Origin: Stutzerimonas xanthomarina
GTDB lineage: Bacteria > Pseudomonadota > Gammaproteobacteria > Pseudomonadales > Pseudomonadaceae
Direction of reading: 5' to 3'
Assembly (NCBI RefSeq): GCF_003935375.1
Contig: NZ_RHQM01000007.1
Span: forward strand, 153,045 to 217,044
Length of the DNA stretch: 64,000 nucleotides
How positions within the stretch are numbered: the stretch's first letter is position 1; the number at the start of each line of letters is the position of its first letter. The notes below the pieces were generated by a model that searched no databases, had not been told where the DNA came from, and saw only the letters and a list, made by a program, of their open reading frames with translations. Position numbers and translations under genes: made by a program. This document shows, piece by piece, positions 8,932 to 17,099 of this stretch.

Positions 8932-9954
8932 ATGACTGCCAAACCTCTGTACCGCTACGCCGATGGCCGCGTCCCAAATACCCTGGCGATCCTCTATACC
9001 GCACTCGCCTACGGCGGCGGCCTGGCCCTGCTGCTCGCCCCGAATGGCTGGCTGAACGCGCTGGGCACGTTGCTGCTGGCCCACGGAATGATCATCGCGG
9101 CCTACCTGATCCACGAATTCGCCCACGGCGCCATTTTCAGCGTGCCCAAGCACAATGAATGGGCCGGCAACGTCTGCAGCTGGCTGTGCGGCAGTTGCTA
9201 CGCCGAGTTTCAGGACCTGCGCAAGAAACACATGCGCCACCACGTCGACCGCGCCGACGTGATCACCTTCGACAGTAAGGCCTTCCTCAAGGCACGCCCC
9301 TTGTGGTTCCAGAAGCTGGTGCTGGCGCTGGAATGGGCCTATGTGCCGGCGGTGGAACTGATCATGCACTTCTACGTGATCGCCCTGCCCTTTATCACCG
9401 ACAACGACAAGCACCGCGCCCGCCGTGGCAAGGTAGCCGCTGTGCTGGCCATCCGCACACTGCTTTTTGCCGGGCTCGCGGTGTTCTCGCTGAAGGCCGT
9501 GCTGCTCTACGCAGTGGCCTGGATGATCATGCTCAGCGTGCTGCGTTTCGCCGATGCCTATCAGCACACCTACAAAGCCTTCGCCGTGCTGGAGGACGGT
9601 GGCAAGCTGCCGGAGGACAAGCGCCGCGACCGCAGCTACGAGCAGCAGAACACCTACAGCAACGTGGTTTCCGAGCGCTGGCCGGCGCTGAACCTGCTGC
9701 TGCTCAACTTCTCCTTCCACAACGCCCACCACGAAAAGCCGGTGGCGCCCTGGTATCGCCTGCCCAAGCTGCACGCCGAGCTGTACGGCAGCACCTACAA
9801 CCAGGTGATTCCGATGCGCAAGCTGCTCGGCAGCTTCCACCGCTACCGCGTACGCCGCGTGCTGGACGATGACTACGGTGTGGTCAGCGAAGGGCCGCAC
9901 AAGGCCGACAACTTCTACGGCGCCGTGGGCGTCTCCTTCCTGACGGCGGTGTGA
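8932..9954 (+). CDS. Membrane diiron fatty-acid-desaturase/hydroxylase family protein
   Basis: 340-aa integral membrane protein with several hydrophobic helices and the three histidine boxes of the desaturase/alkane-hydroxylase superfamily: HEFAH (His61, His65), HMRHH (His100, 103, 104) and HNAHH (His263, 266, 267). These ligate a diiron centre for O2-dependent desaturation or hydroxylation. Start ATG 8932 follows GGAGA; an in-frame GTG at 8917 is less likely. Placed second in a guanidine-riboswitch operon next to two dehydrogenases, it more likely hydroxylates an N-alkyl or alkyl-chain substrate than membrane lipids, but the substrate is unknown. Confidence 0.85.
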   Translation: MTAKPLYRYADGRVPNTLAILYTALAYGGGLALLLAPNGWLNALGTLLLAHGMIIAAYLIHEFAHGAIFSVPKHNEWAGNVCSWLCGSCYAEFQDLRKKHMRHHVDRADVITFDSKAFLKARPLWFQKLVLALEWAYVPAVELIMHFYVIALPFITDNDKHRARRGKVAAVLAIRTLLFAGLAVFSLKAVLLYAVAWMIMLSVLRFADAYQHTYKAFAVLEDGGKLPEDKRRDRSYEQQNTYSNVVSERWPALNLLLLNFSFHNAHHEKPVAPWYRLPKLHAELYGSTYNQVIPMRKLLGSFHRYRVRRVLDDDYGVVSEGPHKADNFYGAVGVSFLTAV

Positions 9955-9955
9955 T

Positions 9956-10744
9956 ATGCACAAGGCACTGGATTACCGCGGCCGCTGCGTGGTCATCACC
10001 GGCGCCGCCGGGGGCATCGGCCGTGGCCTGGCGCAGAGTTTCGCCGCTGCCGGCGCCACTCTGGAGCTGCTCGATCGTGACGCCGAAGCCCTCGCCCGGC
10101 TCGCCGACGAACTCGCTGACGAGACGCCGCTGCACTGCACCGCACTGGACCTCGGTGATCGCCAGGCGGTGCAGCAGTACGCCGATGACCTCGCCTGCCG
10201 CGGCCTCAATGCCGATGTGCTGGTCAACAACGCCGGCGTCGAATACGCCACGCCGCTGGATGAGTGCAGCTTCGAGGCCGATCAGCGCTGGTCGGCCCTG
10301 CTGGAGAACAACGTCGGCTCCATGCAACGCCTGACCCGCGCGTTGCTGCCACGCCTGCGTGCCGGCGCCAGCGTGATCAACCAGGCCTCGATCTGGGGTC
10401 TGAAAGGCGTGCCGGGCTTTTCCGCCTATGTCGCCAGCAAGCACGCAGTGGTCGGCCTGACCCGCTCTCTGGCCTGGGAACTCGGGCCGCGGCGCATCCG
10501 GGTGAACGCGGTATGCCCCGGCTGGATCGCCACCGATGCGGCCATGCGCTCGCTGCAGCTGATGGCCGACGCCAACGGCCGCAGCGACAGCGCCGAACTG
10601 GCGACGATCCTCGCCAACCAGGCCATCCCGGAGCTGCTGACGCCTGCGGATCTGGGCGGCACCTTCCTGTTTCTCGGCTCGCCACTGGCCGCCGCCCTGA
10701 CCGGCCAGGCGCTGTCGGTCAGCCACGGCGAGGTGATGCACTGA
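9956..10744 (+). CDS. SDR family oxidoreductase (first of two)
   Basis: 262-aa classical short-chain dehydrogenase. Rossmann motif TGAAGGIG at about 16-23, NNAG at about 90, catalytic Ser in QASIWG, YxxxK in AYVASK, then PG in VCPGWIATD. Start is 1 bp after the desaturase stop codon and the stop overlaps the next SDR start (ATGA), so translation is coupled. It probably oxidises an alcohol generated by the upstream diiron enzyme, or reduces a carbonyl; cofactor preference was not determined. Confidence 0.88.
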   Translation: MHKALDYRGRCVVITGAAGGIGRGLAQSFAAAGATLELLDRDAEALARLADELADETPLHCTALDLGDRQAVQQYADDLACRGLNADVLVNNAGVEYATPLDECSFEADQRWSALLENNVGSMQRLTRALLPRLRAGASVINQASIWGLKGVPGFSAYVASKHAVVGLTRSLAWELGPRRIRVNAVCPGWIATDAAMRSLQLMADANGRSDSAELATILANQAIPELLTPADLGGTFLFLGSPLAAALTGQALSVSHGEVMH

Positions 10745-11499
10745 TGGCTGCCATCCTTACCGGGCAGACCGCTCTGGTCACCGGCGCAGCGACCGGTATC
10801 GGCCGTGCCACCGCACTCGCGCTGGCCGCCGAAGGCGCGCGGGTCTGGATCAACCATCGCGATCAACACGATTTGGCGGAACGAGTGGTCGAGCAGATCA
10901 TCGCCAACGGCGGCTGCGCCTGGGCCATCGAGGCCGATGTCAGCGATCCGGCCGCAGTCGCGGCAATGTTCGAGACCATCGAGGCGCAGGGACCGCTGGA
11001 TCTGCTGGTCAACAACGCCGGGGTGATCCTGGAAAAGCCCTTTCTCGAAACCAGCGAGGCGGACTGGGCAAGGGTGCTGGGCGTCGACCTCGCCGGCGTC
11101 TACCGCTGCTGTCGCCATGCGCTGGCACAGATGCAGCCGCGGCGCAGCGGCGCCATCGTCAATGTCGCCTCGGACCTCGGCTTTCTCGGCCGCGAACAGT
11201 ACACCGCCTACTGCACGGCCAAGGCCGGGGTGATCGGCCTGACCCGCTCGTTGGCGCGCGAATTCGCCGCCGATGGCATTCGCATCAATGGCGTCGCACC
11301 CGGCCCCATCGCCACGGCGATGGTCAGCCCGGAGCATATGAGCGACGAGTGGATGGCCAAGGAGCTGGCGATTCCCATGGCGCGCCTGGGTACGCCGGAG
11401 GAAGTCGCGGCGGCCATCGTCTTCCTGCTTTCGCCGCAGGCGAGCTATTTCACCGGACAGATGCTCGGGCCGAACGGCGGCTCCTGGATGGGCGCATGA
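10744..11499 (+). CDS. SDR family oxidoreductase (second of two)
   Basis: 251-aa classical short-chain dehydrogenase with TGAATGIG, NNAG, Ser in NVASDLGF, YCTAK (YxxxK) and APGPIATAM. It resembles 3-oxoacyl-ACP reductase or glucose dehydrogenase-like SDRs in general form only. The start overlaps the previous stop by 4 nt (ATGA) and its own stop overlaps the transporter start. It is clearly a different SDR from its neighbour, so two successive redox steps are plausible. Confidence 0.88.
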   Translation: MAAILTGQTALVTGAATGIGRATALALAAEGARVWINHRDQHDLAERVVEQIIANGGCAWAIEADVSDPAAVAAMFETIEAQGPLDLLVNNAGVILEKPFLETSEADWARVLGVDLAGVYRCCRHALAQMQPRRSGAIVNVASDLGFLGREQYTAYCTAKAGVIGLTRSLAREFAADGIRINGVAPGPIATAMVSPEHMSDEWMAKELAIPMARLGTPEEVAAAIVFLLSPQASYFTGQMLGPNGGSWMGA

Positions 11500-12380
11500 A
11501 TAGCCTGATGCCTCAGGGCATGCTGATCGGCGGCGCCATCATGTGGGGGCTGGGCTGGCTGCCGCTGCAATTCTTCGCGGCCCGCGGCCTGGCCGGCATG
11601 CCGCTGGTGCTGCTGACCTATTCGCTGCTCAGCCTTCTGGCTGTGCCGGTGCTCTGGCGGCAGCGCCGGCAGTGGGCCAGCCAGTATCGCCAGGTGCTCA
11701 CCATGGGCCTGTGCGGCGGTTGGGCCACCGCCGCCCTGGTCACCGCCCTGGCCGAAGGCAACGTGGTGCGGGTGATGCTGCTGTTCTACCTGGCGCCGGT
11801 GTGGGCGATGGTCGGCGGCTGGCTGCTGCTCGGCGAACGCCTCAGCGGCGCACGGCTGTTCGCCCTGGGGCTGGCGATGCTCGGCATCGGTATGACCCTC
11901 GGCATCACCGGCGAAGCCCTGGACGCGCCAGGCGCGAATGACTGGCTGGCGCTATCCGCCGGCCTCGCCTTCAGCCTCAACAACCTCGCCACCCGCGCCG
12001 CCGACCAGGTGCCGCTGGCGAGCAAGGCGCTGGTCAGTTTCATCGGTAGCGCCATGCTCGGCGGACTGTTCTGCCTACTGTTTCGTCAGTCGATACCACC
12101 GCTGGATCTGACCCTGACCTGGCAGATCAGCCTGCTCGCCCTCGGCTGGCTGGTCAGCATGGCCGCCGTGCAGTACGGCCTCACTCATCTTGAGGCCGGC
12201 CGCGCCGCGGTGCTGGTGGTGTTCGAGCTGATCGCCGCGGTGTTGTCTTCGGCCTGGTTCGGCAACCACGCCATCGGCCCGAACGAATGGCTCGGCGCCG
12301 CCCTGATCACCACCGCCGCGCTGATCGCCGGCTGGCCCGAACGTCCCCTTCCCATTGCGACAAGGAGCAGCTGCGCATGA
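11496..12380 (+). CDS. EamA/DMT-family transporter
   Basis: 294-aa membrane protein with about ten hydrophobic helices in two repeats, typical of drug/metabolite transporters with EamA domains (first about 6-140, second about 150-285, ending VLSSAWFGNHAIGPNEWLGAALI). It differs from the short SMR-type guanidinium exporters (Gdx/SugE). It could export a metabolite or toxic excess substrate, or import an intermediate. 4-nt overlaps at both ends tie it into the operon. Confidence 0.85.
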   Translation: MNSLMPQGMLIGGAIMWGLGWLPLQFFAARGLAGMPLVLLTYSLLSLLAVPVLWRQRRQWASQYRQVLTMGLCGGWATAALVTALAEGNVVRVMLLFYLAPVWAMVGGWLLLGERLSGARLFALGLAMLGIGMTLGITGEALDAPGANDWLALSAGLAFSLNNLATRAADQVPLASKALVSFIGSAMLGGLFCLLFRQSIPPLDLTLTWQISLLALGWLVSMAAVQYGLTHLEAGRAAVLVVFELIAAVLSSAWFGNHAIGPNEWLGAALITTAALIAGWPERPLPIATRSSCA

Positions 12381-13138
12381 GCGTGCACATGGATCAACTG
12401 AGCTGGGTCGATTACGAACGCCGCGTGCGCGAGGGCACCGTGGTCTTCCTGCCCTGCGGCGCCACCGAGCAGCATGGCCCGCACCTGCCGTTGGGCACCG
12501 ACGCGCTGCTGGCCAGCGCCATCAGCGCCGAGGTGGCGGCGCGGGTCGGCGGGCTGGTCGCCCCTGCGCTGTCCTATGGCTACAAGTCGCAACCCAAATG
12601 CGGCGGCGGCCAGCACTTCTGCGGCACCACCAGCCTGGATGGCGCGACCTTGAGCGCCCTGGTGCGCGACGCGGTGCGTGAGTTCCATCGCCACGGTGTG
12701 CGCCGCCTGGTGCTGGTGCTCGGGCATTACGAGAACCAGTGGTTCGTCGCCGAGGGCATCCAGCTGGCGCTGCGCGACCTCGGGCCGGACGCCGGGCTGG
12801 AGGTAATGCGCCTGGAGCACTGGGATTTCTGCCACGAGCAGACCCTGACCGACATCTTCCCGGAAGGCTTCCCCGGTTTCGCGCTGGAGCATGCCGCGGT
12901 GATCGAGACCTCGCTGATGCTGCATTTCCATCCGCAACTGGTCGCGCTGGAGAAGATTCCCGACGACGCCCCGGCCGACTTTCCGCCCTACGACATGTAC
13001 CCCACCCGTACCGAATGGGTGCCGCCCTCCGGGGTGCTGTCCTCGGCCAGAGGCTCCAGCGCGGCGAAAGGCCAGCGGCTGGCCCACGACATCGTCGAAG
13101 GCATCGCCGCCGCGGTGTGCAAGGAGTTTGCGCTGTGA
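12377..13138 (+). CDS. Creatininase-family amidohydrolase
   Basis: 253-aa metal-dependent amidohydrolase. It follows the Pseudomonas creatininase pattern closely from memory: GATEQHGPH, LSYGYKSQPKCGGGQHF, GTTSLDGATL, LGHYENQ, HWDF, FPEGF and ETSLML. Metal ligands Glu31, His33 (or His36), Asp42, His117 and Glu119 correspond to the known Glu34/His36/Asp45/His120/Glu122 set; Trp149 matches active-site Trp154. The second active-site Trp (174) is Phe168 here, so the ring substrate may differ from creatinine. Start ATG 12377 has AAGGAG 9 nt upstream. In a guanidine-regulated operon, opening of a creatinine-like cyclic guanidine is a reasonable guess; no creatinase gene is present. Confidence 0.88.
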   Translation: MSVHMDQLSWVDYERRVREGTVVFLPCGATEQHGPHLPLGTDALLASAISAEVAARVGGLVAPALSYGYKSQPKCGGGQHFCGTTSLDGATLSALVRDAVREFHRHGVRRLVLVLGHYENQWFVAEGIQLALRDLGPDAGLEVMRLEHWDFCHEQTLTDIFPEGFPGFALEHAAVIETSLMLHFHPQLVALEKIPDDAPADFPPYDMYPTRTEWVPPSGVLSSARGSSAAKGQRLAHDIVEGIAAAVCKEFAL

Positions 13139-13794
13139 GCCTGACGACGCATCCGCTGCTCCTCGAGCACACGGCGCTGCTGGTGATCGACATGCAGCGC
13201 GACTTCTGCGCGCTGGGTGGATACGCCGACCAGGCCGGCATGGACGTTAGCCGCCTGCGCGCACCGATCGCGGCGATCCAGGCGCTGCTGGATTGCGCGC
13301 GCGGCGTGGGCATGCTGGTGGTGCACACCCGTGAAGGCCATCGACCGGATCTTTCCGACCTGCCCGAGCCCAAACGCCGCCGCGCCCAGGCCACCGGCGC
13401 TGCCATCGGCAGCCCTGGCCCCCTCGGCCGCCTGCTGGTGCGCGGCGAATTCGGCCATGACCTGATCGACGAGCTGCAACCGCGCGCCGGCGAGCCGGTG
13501 ATCGACAAGCCGGGCTACAGCGCCTTCGCCCATACCGATCTCGAACTGATCCTGCGCCGCCGCGGCATCGAGCGGCTGATCCTGACCGGCGTGACCACCG
13601 AGGTCTGCGTGGCCTCGACGCTGCGCCAGGCCATCGACCTTGGCTTCGACTGCCTGACAGTCCGCGACGCCTGCGCCTCGGCCGACCCGCAACTGCATGC
13701 GGCTGCGCTGGCGATGATCGAGGTGGAAGGCGGCCTGTTCGGCAGCGTGATCGACAGCGCCAGCCTGCTCCGGCGTCTGGAGCGTGCCGCATGA
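13135..13794 (+). CDS. Cysteine hydrolase (isochorismatase/biuret-hydrolase-like)
   Basis: 219-aa cytoplasmic hydrolase of the isochorismatase-like superfamily with the Asp-Lys-Cys triad: Asp19 in VIDMQRDF, Lys125 in IDKPGYSAF and Cys158 in TTEVCV. The HTREGHRPDLSDLP segment (64-77) is typical of N-carbamoyl-amide hydrolases such as biuret hydrolase and related guanylurea hydrolase. Start GTG 13135 overlaps the creatininase stop (GTGA) and has AAGGAG upstream. It likely hydrolyses a carbamoyl or guanyl amide intermediate; the exact substrate is not visible. Confidence 0.86.
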   Translation: MSLTTHPLLLEHTALLVIDMQRDFCALGGYADQAGMDVSRLRAPIAAIQALLDCARGVGMLVVHTREGHRPDLSDLPEPKRRRAQATGAAIGSPGPLGRLLVRGEFGHDLIDELQPRAGEPVIDKPGYSAFAHTDLELILRRRGIERLILTGVTTEVCVASTLRQAIDLGFDCLTVRDACASADPQLHAAALAMIEVEGGLFGSVIDSASLLRRLERAA

Positions 13795-14573
13795 CCGATG
13801 TGCAGAAGCTCTGGCCGCTGCTGACTGCCACGCATCGCTACGACAAGTCGATTTCCACCCGCAATCGCGGCCAGGGCACGCTGATCGACGCGCCGATCCT
13901 CGCCTTCCTAATCGAAACCCGACAGGGTCGCGTGCTGTTCGACGTCGGCTGCGACTACGCCAAGCTCAGCGATCCGCAGCTGCGTGCGCGCTGGTTCGAT
14001 CCGGTGGAGTTTCCCATGGGGCCGCCCGAGATGACCGAGGAGCAGCGTCTGCCCGCCCATCTGGACCGACACGGGCTGTCCCCCGCCGATATTGATCTCG
14101 TGTTCCTCAGTCATCTGCATTTCGATCACGCCGGTGGCCTGTGCGAACTGTGCGGCTGCGACGTGCATGTGCACGAAGCGGAACTCGCCGCCGCCCGCGC
14201 CCAGGCGGACGATGCCTATTTCGCCGATGACTTTGCCGGCGAACATCGCTGGACGCCGCAGCGCGACGAGTACGAGCTGCTGCCCGGACTGCGCGCGATC
14301 AATACCCCTGGGCACACCGCCGGCCACATGTCGCTGCTTATCGAATTGCCGCACGGCAAGCCGGTGATTCTCGCCGGGGACGCTGCGGACCTGAGCGAGA
14401 ACCTGGTCGACGAAGTCGCGCCCGGCCTCTGCTGGCAGGACCGCGAAGACCTGGCGTTGGCCAGCATCCGCAAGCTCAAGGCCACCGCTGCCGAAACCGA
14501 CGCCGCAATCTGGCCGAATCACGACATGGCCTTCTGGCGCACCCTCAAACGCTTTCCGGAGTACCACGCATGA
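13791..14573 (+). CDS. MBL-fold metallo-hydrolase (AHL-lactonase-like)
   Basis: 260-aa metallo-beta-lactamase-fold protein with the dinuclear zinc motif HLHFDHAGG (His108, His110, Asp112, His113), a later NTPGHTAGH and GDAAD. The arrangement resembles N-acyl-homoserine-lactonase-type hydrolases, but here it sits in a catabolic operon, so a lactone, lactam or ester intermediate is more likely than quorum quenching. ATGA overlap with the cysteine hydrolase upstream; GGAGCG is its ribosome binding site. Confidence 0.87.
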   Translation: MTDVQKLWPLLTATHRYDKSISTRNRGQGTLIDAPILAFLIETRQGRVLFDVGCDYAKLSDPQLRARWFDPVEFPMGPPEMTEEQRLPAHLDRHGLSPADIDLVFLSHLHFDHAGGLCELCGCDVHVHEAELAAARAQADDAYFADDFAGEHRWTPQRDEYELLPGLRAINTPGHTAGHMSLLIELPHGKPVILAGDAADLSENLVDEVAPGLCWQDREDLALASIRKLKATAAETDAAIWPNHDMAFWRTLKRFPEYHA

Positions 14574-15379
14574 AGAGCGTTCCCGATGCCTATCTTGGCG
14601 TGTGGCGCCGGCGCCTGCTGACCACCACGGCCGGCTTGCGTGACGAAACCAGCGAGGTGTACTGGCTGCAAACCGCCAGCCTGCACGCCGACCTGCGCCT
14701 GCCGCGGCCGCAAGCGCTGCCGCCAGCCGCCTCGCTGGAAACCTGCAGCCATGCCCAGCAGCTGGCCCTGAGCGAGCAGGCTGGCTTCGCCGGCGTCACC
14801 GAGGTCAACGGCGATATCTGCCAGTGGCATCGGCTGATCGACTTCCAGCCGCCGGGCGGACCTGCGGATATCGGCTTGATGCACTTCGAGACCCCGGAGC
14901 GGCTGCTGGAAGACGGGCTGGACGGCAGCTATCACGAAATCTGGCAGCGCCTGCCGGAGTCGCAGGGGCGCAACTGGGGCATCTGGCTGCGCGCGGCGGA
15001 GCAGCCAGCCCGGCAGGCCTGTCTGCTGGTAGCGGGCGACTACTTCCTGTTCGCTGCCGAGCGGCCGATTCTGCTGCCGGCCAGCACAGGATATCTGCGT
15101 GACCAACTGGCCGCCGTCAGCCCCGCCCTGCGGCCACAGTTGCTGGCCTGTGAGCTGTCGTTCGGTCGCCATCGCAACGGCGCAACACCCTGGCAGATCA
15201 CCCATTCGACGCTGCCCGGCCGCGTCGGCGACGCCCTGTTGTCGAGCTACTGGAACTTCGCCGACCCCGCCAGCCTGCCCGCCGCGGACCTTGCCGCCCT
15301 CGGTCGCTATCCGGCGGCCGGCGGCTGGCAACGCGTCGAACTGGATGTGCCCACCGTTTCACAGGAGGTTCCCGCATGA
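14570..15379 (+). CDS. Unrecognised protein in the guanidine operon (possible HRI1/lipocalin-like)
   Basis: 269-aa soluble protein with no signal peptide or membrane segment. The beginning (YLGVWRRRLL, EVYWLQT, LHADLRLP) and the late motifs SFGRH and ITHSTLPG remind me of the lipocalin-like HRI1 fold family (two beta-barrel domains), but I cannot test this. It contains no obvious catalytic motif. CGGAG lies 8 nt before the ATG, and ATGA overlaps occur on both sides, so it is translated with the MBL hydrolase and the ABC permease. It may bind or sense a small ligand. Confidence 0.75.
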   Translation: MKSVPDAYLGVWRRRLLTTTAGLRDETSEVYWLQTASLHADLRLPRPQALPPAASLETCSHAQQLALSEQAGFAGVTEVNGDICQWHRLIDFQPPGGPADIGLMHFETPERLLEDGLDGSYHEIWQRLPESQGRNWGIWLRAAEQPARQACLLVAGDYFLFAAERPILLPASTGYLRDQLAAVSPALRPQLLACELSFGRHRNGATPWQITHSTLPGRVGDALLSSYWNFADPASLPAADLAALGRYPAAGGWQRVELDVPTVSQEVPA

Positions 15380-16254
15380 CAGCGCAGATCAGCATCCCCT
15401 CCGCTGCCACCGCCGCGCAGCAGCGACATACGGCAACACCGGCCGCACCGGCCGAACAGGTGGTGCGCAAGAGCAGTTTCTGGCGCATTCGCGGCGAGAT
15501 ATCCCGGCGCAGCGCCTGGCTGCTCACCGGCGCCGGGCTGAGCCTGCCCTTCATCATCTGGTGGCTGTGGACCGCGCTTGGCCTCGCCGACCCGATGTTC
15601 ATGCCCAGCCCCGGCGCAGTGCTCGAACGCATCGGTCGCTGGTGGACCAGCGAGGGGCTGCTGGGGGACATCGGCATCAGCGTCTGGCGGGTCATGGCGG
15701 GCTTCGGCGCCTCGGCGCTGATCGCCCTGCCGCTGGGGCTGTACATCGGCACCTACCGGCCGGTGCAGGCCTTTCTCGAACCGCTCACCGATTTCATCCG
15801 CTACATGCCCGCAGTGGCCTTCATTCCGCTGGTGATGCTTTGGGTCGGCATCGACGAAGGCTCCAAGGTGCTGATCATCTTCATCGGCACCTTTTTCCAG
15901 ATGGTGCTGATGGTCGCCGAGGATGTGCGCCGCGTGCCCATGGCGCAGATCGAGGCGGCACAGACCATGGGGGCCAACCGCAGCGAGATCGTCAAGTTGG
16001 TGATCCTGCCGTCGGCCAAACCGGCGCTGCTCGACACCCTGCGCATCACCTGCGGCTGGGCCTGGACCTACCTGGTAGTAGCCGAACTGGTTGCGGCCAA
16101 CTCCGGCCTCGGCTACGCCATCCTTAAGGCGCAGCGGTACATGCACACCGACAAGATCTTCGCCGGCATCCTGCTGATCGGTCTGATCGGCCTGCTCACC
16201 GACCAGGCCTTCCGCTGGTTGCACCGCCGCGCCTTTCCCTGGATGAGGAAATGA
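15376..16254 (+). CDS. ABC transporter permease (SsuC/TauC type)
   Basis: 292-aa inner-membrane permease with six or so helices and the EAA-type loop (QIEAAQTMGANRSEIVKLVILPSA truncated here to its core EAAQTMGANRSEI). Topology and length fit nitrate/sulfonate/taurine-type importers. Perfect AGGAGG ribosome binding site before ATG 15376. Works with the ATPase directly downstream and with the binding proteins at 7886 and possibly 19655. Confidence 0.9.
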   Translation: MTAQISIPSAATAAQQRHTATPAAPAEQVVRKSSFWRIRGEISRRSAWLLTGAGLSLPFIIWWLWTALGLADPMFMPSPGAVLERIGRWWTSEGLLGDIGISVWRVMAGFGASALIALPLGLYIGTYRPVQAFLEPLTDFIRYMPAVAFIPLVMLWVGIDEGSKVLIIFIGTFFQMVLMVAEDVRRVPMAQIEAAQTMGANRSEIVKLVILPSAKPALLDTLRITCGWAWTYLVVAELVAANSGLGYAILKAQRYMHTDKIFAGILLIGLIGLLTDQAFRWLHRRAFPWMRK

Positions 16255-16256
16255 CC

Positions 16257-17096
16257 ATGTCCGATGCCAAGATTCATGTCCGTCAGGTCGGCAAGACCTT
16301 CGTCAGCGAGCGCCGTGAGGTGCAGGCGCTGCAGTCGATCGACCTGGATATCCAGCCCAACGAGTTCATCACCTTCGTCGGCGCCTCGGGCTGCGGCAAA
16401 TCCACCCTGCTGCGCATCATCGCCGGGCTGGAAACGCTGAGCCGCGGCGAGATCCTGCTCGACGGCAAGCCCATCGATGGTCCTGGCGTCGACCGCGCCA
16501 TGGTCTTCCAGCACTACAGTCTCTACCCCTGGCTGACGGTGATGCAGAACATCAAGTTCTGCCGGCAGCTCAAGGTGATCGGCGACACCGTGCGCCACGA
16601 CGGTGACGTGGAGTCGGCCGCAGGCCGCGCCGACGCCCTGCTCAACCTGATGGGCCTGACGCGCTTCGCCGATGCCTATCCCAGCCAGCTCTCCGGCGGG
16701 ATGCAGCAGCGCGTCGCCATTGCCCGCGCCTTGCTGCCCAAGCCCGCGACGCTGCTGATGGACGAGCCGTTCGGTGCGCTGGATGCGCAGACGCGTGAGG
16801 TCATGCACGACCTCATCCGCCATGTGCACAGGCTGGAAAAGAGCACCATCCTGTTCGTCACCCACGATGTCGAAGAAGCCATCTATCTGGGCAGCCGCAT
16901 CGTGCTGATGGCGCCGAGGCCCGGGCGCATCGACTCCATCTACGAGGTGCCGCTGCCGGGCCAGCGACATCAGGACATGAAGCTCGCGCCCGAATTCACC
17001 GAGCTCAAGCGCGAAATCCTCGCCCGCATCCGCGAGACGTCCGGCATGCAGACCGACCTCGAGCAACTGGCCAAACTCAGCGCCGTGGCCGGCTGA
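16257..17096 (+). CDS. ABC transporter ATP-binding protein (SsuB/TauB type)
   Basis: 279-aa ATPase with Walker A GASGCGKST, Q-loop VFQHYSLYPW, signature LSGGMQQR, Walker B LLMDEPFGALD and switch His in VTHD. An upstream in-frame ATG at 16251 overlaps the permease stop, but ATG 16257 has GAGGAA at a proper 6-nt spacing and is preferred. It energises uptake for the guanidine-operon importer. Last gene of the operon; it converges on the hydrolase gene with a 3-bp gap. Confidence 0.92.
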   Translation: MSDAKIHVRQVGKTFVSERREVQALQSIDLDIQPNEFITFVGASGCGKSTLLRIIAGLETLSRGEILLDGKPIDGPGVDRAMVFQHYSLYPWLTVMQNIKFCRQLKVIGDTVRHDGDVESAAGRADALLNLMGLTRFADAYPSQLSGGMQQRVAIARALLPKPATLLMDEPFGALDAQTREVMHDLIRHVHRLEKSTILFVTHDVEEAIYLGSRIVLMAPRPGRIDSIYEVPLPGQRHQDMKLAPEFTELKREILARIRETSGMQTDLEQLAKLSAVAG

Positions 17097-17099
17097 AGG

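Noticed and set aside
11496..12380. Guanidinium exporter of the Gdx/SMR type
   Set aside because: It is a ten-helix EamA protein of 294 aa, not a four-helix SMR protein of about 105 aa.
12377..14573. Classical creatinine-creatine-sarcosine pathway
   Set aside because: Only the creatininase-like step is present; no creatinase (M24-fold) or sarcosine oxidase gene, and one active-site Trp is changed.
13791..14573. Quorum-quenching AHL lactonase
   Set aside because: The fold and zinc motif fit, but its coupled catabolic neighbours make signal degradation unlikely; kept as a general MBL hydrolase.
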